Positions 57,809 to 64,000 of a stretch of DNA of 64,000 bases are shown in pieces (positions within the stretch are counted from its first letter, which is position 1; each line of letters starts with the position of its first letter). The notes below the pieces were generated by a model. That model was not told where the DNA came from. It did no database searches and saw only the letters and a list, made by a program, of their open reading frames with translations. The stretch is from CAWBUW01 sp963792075 (GTDB lineage: Bacteria; Chloroflexota; Anaerolineae; Anaerolineales; UBA4823). The stretch covers positions 167,846-231,845 of the forward strand of contig CAWBUW010000009.1 of the NCBI GenBank assembly GCA_963792075.1, read 5' to 3'. The position numbers and the translations under genes were made by a program.

Positions 57809-57975
57809 TTTTTCTGCACCTCAAAGAGCAATTTCAGCCCATTCTAGCAGAATACGGGCTCTGTGGCCCACACAACTGTTCGGGCTGTTTGAGAAACAGG
57901 GACGGCGACCCATGCTCTGTGACGGTCTCAGAACCCAGACACGACCGGCCTGCCGCCCCCAATGCCTATCATACT
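57809..57975 (-). ncRNA. Candidate IS110 bridge RNA
   Basis: Noncoding end upstream of the transposase, read on the minus strand. First loop: a GGCGGC/GTCGCC stem encloses GTGTCT on the 5' side, an apical GGTT-CTGA-GACC hairpin, and CACAGAG on the 3' side. These match the two halves of the insertion target GTGT-CT-CTGTG. A small hairpin CTGTTT-CTC-AAACAG follows. Second loop: a CAGCCC/GGGCTG stem encloses ACAGTTG (identical to the element's right end), a GGGC-CACAGA-GCCC hairpin, and TGCTAG, which pairs with CTAGTA at the left end using one G.T. This matches the two-loop bridge RNA layout known for IS621. Confidence 0.75.
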
Positions 57976-57977
57976 AG

Positions 57978-57997
57978 ACACAGAGAACACAGAGAAG
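57978..57997. repeat. Right fragment of the 32-bp repeat interrupted by IS110
   Basis: ACACAGAGAACACAGAGAAG, completing the repeat begun at 56821-56832. Confidence 0.85.
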
Positions 57998-58081
57998 ATA
58001 TTTAAGAGTGAGAAGAAAAAGAGTAAACCAAATGAGCCTGGAGACAGGTAGTGTATGGAAATAAACCAGATCGTAAAATGC

Positions 58082-58087
58082 TATAAT
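58082..58087 (+). promoter_or_regulatory. -10-like box before the polyprenyl synthase gene
   Basis: TATAAT about 120 bp before the start codon in an A+T-rich stretch; no good -35 is seen. Confidence 0.35.
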
Positions 58088-58125
58088 AAAAAATCTTATT
58101 CTTCTCTCTTCTTTCTCCTCTTCAT

Positions 58126-58157
58126 CTTCTCTGTGCACTCTGTGTCTCTGTGGTGAA
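58126..58157. repeat. Intact 32-bp CACAGAG-type repeat, copy 2
   Basis: Reverse orientation relative to the IS110-interrupted copy. It contains an exact GTGTCTCTGTG (58142-58152), the sequence the candidate bridge RNA should recognise, so it is an unoccupied target. Confidence 0.85.
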
Positions 58158-58174
58158 ACCTCTTCTCTTTCGAT

Positions 58175-58206
58175 CTTCTCTATGAACTCTGTGTCTCTAT
58201 GGTGAA
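58175..58206. repeat. 32-bp CACAGAG-type repeat, copy 3
   Basis: Differs from copy 2 at three positions, including the predicted target (GTGTCTCTATG at 58191-58201). It ends two bases before the ATG of the polyprenyl synthase gene, where it replaces a normal ribosome site with GGTGAAAC. Confidence 0.85.
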
Positions 58207-58208
58207 AC

Positions 58209-59222
58209 ATGTCTTATCTTACTCTTACCCAAATCATGCTGCCCGCCATCGAGGCAGAACTAAAAGAAGCAGTACAGCACGGCCTACGGGATGAATGGCA
58301 CGATCTTTACGCCATGCTGGGGTATCACCTGGGCTGGGAAGGCGACGGCGCCGGCCCTGAAGCGCGCGGGAAGCGCATCCGTCCCCTGCTGGTCACGCTC
58401 ACCGCGGCAGCCTGCGGCGGCGATTGGCAGGCAGCGCTCCCGGCCGCGGCCGCAGTAGAATTAATCCACAACTTCTCGCTGATCCACGACGACATCGAGG
58501 ACAACAGTCCCTTGCGCCGGGGCAGAGCCACCGTTTGGGCGTTGTGGGGCATTCCCCAGGCGATCAACACCGGGGATGCCCTCTTCACGCTGGGGCACCT
58601 GGCATTACACCGCCTGGCGGCAACGATCGGTCCGGACCTCGCGCTGCAATCCGCACGCTTACTGCAAGAGACCTGCCTCAAGCTCACCCAGGGGCAGTAC
58701 CTGGATATAGCTTACGAAAAGCGGAACGACCTTTCTGTGGAAGCCTATTGGCTGATGGTGGGCGGGAAAACCGCCGCCCTGCTCGAATGCTGCGCCGGCC
58801 TGGGGGCCTTGGCGGGCCAGGCAGGCCCGTCTGTGCGCCAGCTCTACCAGGATTTTGGGCGCGGTCTCGGGCTGGCCTTCCAGATCCAGGACGACATTCT
58901 GGGAATCTGGGGAGATGCGGAGTTGACCGGTAAATCGGCCGAAAGCGACCTGGCGGCCGGCAAGAAAACCCTTCCGGTCCTGTACGGCTTGCAGAAAGAT
59001 GAGGAGTTTGCCCGCCGTTGGCTGGGCGGACCCATCCTGCCCGCCGAAGTGCCGGAGATGGCGAAGCTTCTCGAAGCGGAAGGCGCCAGGGAATACGCCC
59101 AGCGCGCCGCAGACCGCCTGACCGCGCAGGCGCTGAGCGCCTTAGAAGCGGCTGATCCCCTGGGAGAGGCCGGCGAGGCTTTGGGCGAGCTGGCAGGGCT
59201 TTTGCTCAAGCGCGATAAATGA
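58209..59222 (+). CDS. Polyprenyl (geranylgeranyl-type) diphosphate synthase
   Basis: 337 aa all-helical isoprenyl synthase. The first aspartate motif is in HDDIEDNSPLRRGRATVW and the second in AFQIQDDILGIWGD, with GKRIRPLL earlier for diphosphate binding. It adds isopentenyl units to an allylic diphosphate; product chain length is not certain. With fni it forms an isoprenoid pair, now split by the IS110 element. No strong ribosome site precedes the ATG. Confidence 0.92.
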   Translation: MSYLTLTQIMLPAIEAELKEAVQHGLRDEWHDLYAMLGYHLGWEGDGAGPEARGKRIRPLLVTLTAAACGGDWQAALPAAAAVELIHNFSLIHDDIEDNSPLRRGRATVWALWGIPQAINTGDALFTLGHLALHRLAATIGPDLALQSARLLQETCLKLTQGQYLDIAYEKRNDLSVEAYWLMVGGKTAALLECCAGLGALAGQAGPSVRQLYQDFGRGLGLAFQIQDDILGIWGDAELTGKSAESDLAAGKKTLPVLYGLQKDEEFARRWLGGPILPAEVPEMAKLLEAEGAREYAQRAADRLTAQALSALEAADPLGEAGEALGELAGLLLKRDK

Positions 59223-59237
59223 GATTTAGATTTTAAT

Positions 59238-60720
59238 AGACATGACACCTCCCGAATTTAATGTTCGGGAGGTGTTGTTATAAGGGGATAGAAAAAATGA
59301 AGACCTTCTGGTATGTTTATTCTGCCAAAAAGAACATAAGCCAGGAGGTCTTCAGATGGAAAAGCATACGCCACATACTCAAAAAGGTCAAGATGGGCGC
59401 CAACAAGCGGAAGTGTTGGCGGATTTGTGCTACCGTTTTGGGCGGCCGCTGCTGGAGAAGTTATATACGAAACTGGACCGGCGGCTGGTGCAAACGATGC
59501 TCAACTTGATGATAGTGATTGTGATCCACCGGCATCGCAATCACGGTTTGCTATTGAGTGAGCTAGGGGGATATTTGCTGAATGGTGAACACGCCCCGGC
59601 TGGGACGAAACGGATCCACAACTTACTGCGTCATCCGGGCTGGGGAGCTCAAGCGATTAGCGACTATCTGTGGCAGCAGGCCGATCAAGCCGTCGAGCAG
59701 CGCCTGAGCCCACAGGGTGAGGTATATGTGATTTGGGATGAGAGTGTCATCGAGAAGTCGGAAAGCCTGAAGCCGGAACGCTTGTGTGCCGTGCGCTCCA
59801 GCAAAGCCCGCCGTCTGAAGCGCATCAAGCCGGGGTATTACAACCCGCCTGGGGGACGCCCCATCTTTGTGCCTGGTTTCAACTGGCTACAAGTGCTCGT
59901 AACGGGGATGCGGGGGGCTCCAGCTCTGGCCCATCTCCGCTACTGGACGACCCGGGGCGAAGCGCAGACAACCAAGCGTCAAGAAGAACACCAGGTACTC
60001 CAACAGGCAGCCAAACGCTGGGGACGGATGGTGATCCATATCTGGGATCGCGGCTTTGCGGGTGCTCCCTGGCTGGGTTTTGTGCTTCCCTACCAGGTGC
60101 GGTTCATTGTGCGCTGGCAAAAGGGGTACAACTTGATTGCAGGCGATGGGCGTTTGCTCAAAGCCTGGCAATGTACCCGAGGCAAGCGCTCTGTGGATCA
60201 TCGTTTGATCTATGATACCGTCCGCCGTTGTGAGCGTAAGACCGGGATTGTGTATGTGCCGGTGCGCATGCCCGACTTTCCTGACGTGCCCCTCACCCTG
60301 GTCGTCTCTCGGCCAGGTAAAGGCCGCACACCCTGGTATCTGATTACCAATGAACCCATTCAGACGGTGGCAGATGCCTGGCGGATTGTCTTGGCGTATA
60401 ACCGCCGCTGGCAGGTCGAAGTCTCGATCCGGTATAGCAAATCCGAATTGGCCTTTGAAAGCCCACGCCTGTTGAAATGGGACCGCCGAGAAAAACTCCT
60501 GGCGATTGCTGCCTTGGTGCAGGCTTTCCTGTTTTCCCTGTTAGACCCTAAGTTTGAATTCTTGCGAACCCACCTGCTGCGAGCGTGGTGTCATAGAACC
60601 GGAAAGCGGAACCGCTCTATGGCTGTTCCGCTTTACCGTTTACGTTTGGCCCTGAGCTCGCTGTGGCTCGCTTTCCGGCCGCTTGTGCTCCCTAGATTAA
60701 ATTAGGGAGGTGTCATGTCT
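59238..60720 (+). mobile_element. IS4-type insertion sequence (1483 bp)
   Basis: Bounded by AGACATGACACCTCCC at 59238-59253 and its exact reverse complement at 60705-60720; the match continues inward with one mismatch (AATTTAAT). Each end also has its own palindrome: ACACCTCCCGAA/TTCGGGAGGTGT at the left and CTCCCTA/TAGGGAG at the right. No target duplication is evident. It lies between convergent genes, inside what would be the loop of an ATTTAGAT/ATCTAAAT inverted repeat. Confidence 0.9.
59356..60705 (+). CDS. IS4 family transposase (DDE)
   Basis: 449 aa, apparently intact. The DDE triad is D128 (IWDES), D231 (WDRGFAG) and E355. The IS4 signature Y-(2)-R-(3)-E-(6)-K is exact: Y348, R351, E355, K362 in LAYNRRWQVEVSIRYSK. 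The stop codon is the first base of the right inverted repeat. AGGAGG lies a few bases before the ATG. Confidence 0.95.
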   Translation: MEKHTPHTQKGQDGRQQAEVLADLCYRFGRPLLEKLYTKLDRRLVQTMLNLMIVIVIHRHRNHGLLLSELGGYLLNGEHAPAGTKRIHNLLRHPGWGAQAISDYLWQQADQAVEQRLSPQGEVYVIWDESVIEKSESLKPERLCAVRSSKARRLKRIKPGYYNPPGGRPIFVPGFNWLQVLVTGMRGAPALAHLRYWTTRGEAQTTKRQEEHQVLQQAAKRWGRMVIHIWDRGFAGAPWLGFVLPYQVRFIVRWQKGYNLIAGDGRLLKAWQCTRGKRSVDHRLIYDTVRRCERKTGIVYVPVRMPDFPDVPLTLVVSRPGKGRTPWYLITNEPIQTVADAWRIVLAYNRRWQVEVSIRYSKSELAFESPRLLKWDRREKLLAIAALVQAFLFSLLDPKFEFLRTHLLRAWCHRTGKRNRSMAVPLYRLRLALSSLWLAFRPLVLPRLN

Positions 60721-60727
60721 TCTTTAT

Positions 60728-61942
60728 CTAAATGAACTCGCGAAAGACCCGGTTGCCTAACAAGCGTCCCCGCCTGGTCAGGCGCAGCGCCCTTGTTGCC
60801 CCCGCAAGGTCTGTTTTCCATTCCAACAATCCTTGCCCAATCAGGCGGGCAATAGGTGCGCCGTAAGCCTGCAGCAGAGTCTGGTCGAAACGCTGGGCGA
60901 AGCGCGCCTCCTCTACGCCCTCCTCTACCAGGCGCAGCCCCATCATCATCATCTCCCCCATCTCAGCCTGGCGATCGATTGGAACCAACTCGGTCGTGGC
61001 AGGGGTGCGCGGGAACGGGAATGGCCCTGGCGCAGCCTCCTGGAGGCGTTGGATATAGGCCGCCGGTGACAATACGTTGACCGTCCGGAAACCGGCAGCA
61101 TAGCCATGTGCGCCCGCGCCAAAACCCAGGTAAGGCAGGTCACGCCAATACTGCAGGTTGTGCCGGCAGGCCAGGCTGCCCCCCGCCGGGTCCTGCCGCG
61201 CCCAGTTCGAGATTTCATATTGGTGATAGCCCGCCTGTTCCAGGCGCTGCATGGCGTACTCATACATATCGGCAGCCAGGTCGGAGTCCGGTTCCGGCAG
61301 CAAGCCCCGGCTCACCCAATGCTCCATAGGCGTGCCATGCTCTAAAGTCAGCGCATAGAGCGACAGGTGCTCAGGGCGCAGGCTGAGCGCCATGCCCAGG
61401 GTCCGCTGCCAGGAATCCAGGGACTGGTGCGGGATGCCAAAGATCAGGTCCAGGTTCAGGTTCTCGAAACCGGCCTGGCGCGCCCAGGCTACCGCCTGGA
61501 CCACCTCTTCCAGGCGGTGCTGGCGTTCCAGCAGGCGCAGGTCATCCGGATGGGCCGACTGCATGCCCAGGCTGAGGCGGTTGACGCCCATTGCGCGCAA
61601 GCCATTCAGGTAAGCACGGTCCACCGTGCCCGGGTTGGCCTCTAACGAGATTTCGCTTTCCGGCGAGAGGTCAAATGCCTGCCGGAGCGCGCCGAGTATC
61701 TTTGCCAGGTCATCCAGGGGGAGCAAAGACGGCGTGCCGCCGCCGAAGAAAACCGTGTGCGCCCTCGCCCGCTGGCCTCCCGAGAGCGCCGAGCTGGAGG
61801 CCAACCGGATCTCCTGGCACAACGCCTGGACATAACCCGGGATGAGATCGTCCAGGCCGGCATAGGTATTAAAATCGCAGTAGGCGCAGCGATGGATACA
61901 AAATGGGATGTGCAGGTAAAGCGAAAACGGTTGGGCGCGCAT
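60728..61942 (-). CDS. hemW: Radical SAM protein HemW (coproporphyrinogen III oxidase-like)
   Basis: 404 aa from the ATG at 61942; in-frame ATGs at 61969 and 61978 are alternatives without better ribosome sites. Radical-SAM cluster motif CIHRCAYCDF near the N-terminus, then the GGGTPSLL SAM-binding segment, LEANPGTVDRAYLNGLRAMGVNRLSLGMQS, and ISNWARQDPAGGSLACRHNLQYW in the C-terminal domain. HemW acts as a haem chaperone rather than a true oxidase. Its stop lies 7 bp from the IS4 element, which separates it from the convergent polyprenyl synthase gene. Confidence 0.9.
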   Translation of the reverse strand: MRAQPFSLYLHIPFCIHRCAYCDFNTYAGLDDLIPGYVQALCQEIRLASSSALSGGQRARAHTVFFGGGTPSLLPLDDLAKILGALRQAFDLSPESEISLEANPGTVDRAYLNGLRAMGVNRLSLGMQSAHPDDLRLLERQHRLEEVVQAVAWARQAGFENLNLDLIFGIPHQSLDSWQRTLGMALSLRPEHLSLYALTLEHGTPMEHWVSRGLLPEPDSDLAADMYEYAMQRLEQAGYHQYEISNWARQDPAGGSLACRHNLQYWRDLPYLGFGAGAHGYAAGFRTVNVLSPAAYIQRLQEAAPGPFPFPRTPATTELVPIDRQAEMGEMMMMGLRLVEEGVEEARFAQRFDQTLLQAYGAPIARLIGQGLLEWKTDLAGATRALRLTRRGRLLGNRVFREFI

Positions 61943-61993
61943 AGCCAGGAGTATACCGGAAGCAGACATCACCCGCAAGCGTTAAAACACTGG

Positions 61994-61999
61994 TATAAT
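61994..61999 (+). promoter_or_regulatory. -10 box of the LysM gene
   Basis: TATAAT about 65 bp before the ATG at 62064. The -35 region is not recognisable. Confidence 0.4.
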
Positions 62000-62063
62000 C
62001 GGCAAGCCCTGGAAAATTCCGGCCATTCCACGTGCAGGTAGTTCCCAGGCACACAAAAAAATT

Positions 62064-63215
62064 ATGAGCGAACCGAAAGCAAACCCTACTCAACTTTGCC
62101 CAACATGTGGAACACGCCTCAGCGCTGAGGCAACTCGCTGCCTGGTTTGCGGCGCCGAGCTTGGCACACTTGCCAAACCGGCCCAACCTGCCAAAGCCGT
62201 GCAGGGCAGCCGCATGCCAGAAATTACCCTGAGCATACCGGTGGCAATCTTACTGCTGGCAACCTTCCTGGCAATCGGCGCAATCCTGGTTTTCTTTGCC
62301 CTGCGCTCGCAGCCAGAGGTGATCATACCGCCTACGGTAACCCCCACGGTCACCCTCACCCTTACCCCCACGCAAACCCCCACCGAAGCGCCGCCTACAT
62401 TAACACCCTCCCCTCTGCCATCTCCTACCCCGGTGACTTACCAGGTCAAACTAAACGATACCTGTTTAGGCATCGCCGCATTTTTTCAAGTCTCTGTACA
62501 AAGCATCGTTACATTAAACAACCTTCCTGCCACCTGCGATACCCTGTACGAGAACCAGCCGCTGCTGATCCCGCAGCCCACCGGAACACCCACTCCCCTG
62601 CCCACGGCTACCTTAAGCCTGGCGCAGCAGACCGAAGCTGCCTGCGAAAAGATATCCTACGAAGTGAAATCGAGCGATACGTTGGGCAGCATCTCCGCCA
62701 ATTTTGGCGTGCCTATGGCCGCTATCCGCGATTACAACGGCCTGACCGGGGATACCGTGTTCCTGGCGCAAAATATCACCATCCCGCTGTGTATGCGTTT
62801 TGCCACCCCAGGGCCTACCTCCACCTCCACGCCGCCGCCACCCTATGCCGCTCCGAACCTGCTCTTGCCCGCAGATGGCACCGCCTTTACGCTGGCGAAC
62901 GACACCATCACGCTGCAGTGGGCTGCGGTGGGCACGCTGGTCGAGAACGAGGCTTACCAGGTAACGGTTGAAGACGTTACCCTGGGAGAAGGCAAGAAGC
63001 TGGTCGAATACGTAACGGATACCAAGTTCATCGTGCCCAGCACCGTTCGCCCTACAGAAACCCTGCCGCACGTGTTCCGCTGGTCGGTCGGTGTAGCCCG
63101 GCAGAACGGCACGGATGCTTCGGGGAATCCCATTTGGGTCTCAGCAGGCGCCAGCAGCTCGCCGCGGGTCTTTACCTGGTCGGGCATGGGCGGCGCAGCA
63201 ACCCCCACTCCTTAG
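62064..63215 (+). CDS. Zinc-ribbon, single-pass membrane protein with two LysM domains
   Basis: 383 aa. Residues about 12-33 form a CX2C...CX2C zinc ribbon (CPTCGTRLSAEATRCLVCGA). A membrane helix follows at about 58-82. A Thr/Pro-rich linker (about 88-125) leads to two LysM domains: VTYQVKLNDTCLGIAAFF and ISYEVKSSDTLGSISANFG. A second Pro/Thr linker and a C-terminal Ig- or FN3-like domain with PADGTAFTLANDTITLQW end the protein. The cytosolic ribbon with outside LysM suggests a cell-wall-bound sensor or anchor. Confidence 0.85.
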   Translation: MSEPKANPTQLCPTCGTRLSAEATRCLVCGAELGTLAKPAQPAKAVQGSRMPEITLSIPVAILLLATFLAIGAILVFFALRSQPEVIIPPTVTPTVTLTLTPTQTPTEAPPTLTPSPLPSPTPVTYQVKLNDTCLGIAAFFQVSVQSIVTLNNLPATCDTLYENQPLLIPQPTGTPTPLPTATLSLAQQTEAACEKISYEVKSSDTLGSISANFGVPMAAIRDYNGLTGDTVFLAQNITIPLCMRFATPGPTSTSTPPPPYAAPNLLLPADGTAFTLANDTITLQWAAVGTLVENEAYQVTVEDVTLGEGKKLVEYVTDTKFIVPSTVRPTETLPHVFRWSVGVARQNGTDASGNPIWVSAGASSSPRVFTWSGMGGAATPTP

Positions 63216-63227
63216 AAAGTATACTTC

Positions 63228-63992
63228 ATGCTCACTGGACTCGAATACATCCTGGTTGCACTGGCTGCCATGGCTGCCGGCGCTGTCAATGCGTTGGCTG
63301 GAGGCGGCACGCTGATCACTTTCCCCATGCTGATCGCAGTGGGACTGCCTGCAGTGGCTGCCAACGTGACCAACACGGTTGCGCTTTGCCCGGGTTATTT
63401 CGGGGCGACCCTGGCGCAATCCAAAGACCTGCAGGGCCAGAAGAGTCGCCTCTGGCTGGTGATCCCGGCGGCTGCGGTAGGCGGGATCATCGGTGGAATA
63501 CTGCTGCTGAGCACCGGAGAAAAGCTGTTCCGCGACCTGGTCCCATACCTGATCTTACTGGCTTCGTCCTTATTGGCCATCCAGGACCCCGTAAAAGCCT
63601 GGCTGAACCGCCGGGCCGGAGAGGCAGGCCACAAAGCGATTTCCAATGCCTGGGTGATTTTTCCCGTGGGCCTGGCTGCCGTTTATGGAGGCTACTTTGG
63701 GGCCGGCCTGAGCGTGATCGTCCTGGCCGTGCTCGGTTTTGTGATCGACGACAACCTCACCCGCTTGAACGCGCTGAAACAAGGCGTTGCTTTTGCCACG
63801 AATATCGCTGCGGCCATCTTCTTCGTCTTTTCCGGGCAGGTCAATTGGACGGTAGCGCTGGTGATGGCCGTAGGAGCGCTCATTGGCGGCTCACTGGGCG
63901 GCCGCCTGGCCGGGAAAGTCAAGCCCGCCACGCTGCGCTGGATCGTGGTGGCGGTCGGCTTTACCGTCGCAATCATCTATCTCGTGCGCTGA
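63228..63992 (+). CDS. Sulfite exporter TauE/SafE family permease
   Basis: 254 aa with about eight membrane helices in two repeats. The family pattern is clear: AAGAVNALAGGGTLITFPML in the first helices, and AVYGGYFGAGLSVIVLAVLG in the second repeat. Members export sulfite, sulfoacetate or other organic anions. It follows the LysM gene by 12 bp. No sulfur-metabolism gene is nearby, so the substrate is open. Confidence 0.9.
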   Translation: MLTGLEYILVALAAMAAGAVNALAGGGTLITFPMLIAVGLPAVAANVTNTVALCPGYFGATLAQSKDLQGQKSRLWLVIPAAAVGGIIGGILLLSTGEKLFRDLVPYLILLASSLLAIQDPVKAWLNRRAGEAGHKAISNAWVIFPVGLAAVYGGYFGAGLSVIVLAVLGFVIDDNLTRLNALKQGVAFATNIAAAIFFVFSGQVNWTVALVMAVGALIGGSLGGRLAGKVKPATLRWIVVAVGFTVAIIYLVR

Positions 63993-64000
63993 CCCCCTCT

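Larger units (their letters stand above)
56833..57975 (-). mobile_element. IS110-family insertion sequence (1143 bp)
   Basis: The element is delimited by comparing the flanks with the intact repeat copies nearby. It is bordered by AG dinucleotides at 56831-56832 and 57976-57977, i.e. CT cores in element orientation. It carries one transposase gene and a 167-bp noncoding segment before it, as in the IS110 (not IS1111) group. It has no terminal inverted repeats or target-site duplication beyond the core, consistent with the IS110 mechanism. Confidence 0.88.

Noticed and set aside
1..64000. tRNA or rRNA genes
   Set aside because: No cloverleaf with a GGTTCGANNCC-type T-arm and no rRNA-like stretch was seen by eye; a covariance search would be needed to be certain.

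Overview
The window reads as a chromosomal segment of a filamentous-type Chloroflexota bacterium (Anaerolineae-like). This is an inference from the gene content, not from a marker gene: an Agl23-type membrane glycosyltransferase with NHL repeats, a DUF348/G5 lipoprotein, a zinc-ribbon LysM protein, type 2 isopentenyl diphosphate isomerase, and several genes whose TATAAT box sits 6-10 nt before the start codon, as expected for leaderless transcripts. No rRNA, tRNA or CRISPR array was seen. Two genes (ruvC, an FGGY kinase) carry single-base frameshifts, which may be draft-assembly errors.

Layout. 1-5.7 kb: housekeeping genes on the minus strand (atpA, M42 peptidase, then a yebC-ruvC-methyltransferase-ruvA operon). 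5.9-28.6 kb: a large carbohydrate or sugar-acid catabolic island with a beta-propeller lactonase, three zinc alcohol dehydrogenases, three GntR-type regulators, a sugar kinase, an OMPDC-superfamily decarboxylase, an MBL hydrolase, a RuBisCO-like protein, a Tm-1-like protein, RpiB, a cupin, a complete ribose/xylose-type ABC importer, an LsrF-like aldolase/thiolase, and an SDR plus class II aldolase that look like the two halves of a normally fused enzyme. Together they suggest import of a branched or modified sugar (acid), oxidation, phosphorylation, then decarboxylation or aldol cleavage. The substrate is unknown. 28.6-30.7 kb: a membrane GGDEF protein.

30.8-35.2 kb is the most unusual locus: a Cys-rich 146-aa protein flanked by a perfect 20-bp inverted repeat, a HopA1-like protein, and an 804-aa protein with a PqqD-like (RRE-like) N-terminus, a kinase domain and a LanC cyclase with a CCG zinc motif. 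It looks like a lanthipeptide pathway with an atypical precursor. 35.2-49.3 kb: dinG, GNAT, a cNMP-binding histidine kinase, rsmD, a URO-D-like protein, a Mg-chelatase-type ATPase, a thioesterase, GtrA, a UXS-like epimerase, lipoproteins, scpB, rluB. 49.3-64 kb: Agl23/NHL, sucCD, an acyl carrier protein whose attachment serine is replaced by leucine, fni, an IS110 element with a readable bridge-RNA candidate, a polyprenyl synthase, an IS4-type element, hemW, a LysM protein and a TauE/SafE permease.

Two features cut across the window. Eleven long near-perfect hairpins sit between genes; ten have a three-base loop closed by GC pairs and reading GNA or AAA on one strand. The IS110 element sits inside a 32-bp CACAGAG-type repeat, and its noncoding end contains short segments matching both that target and the element's own ends.
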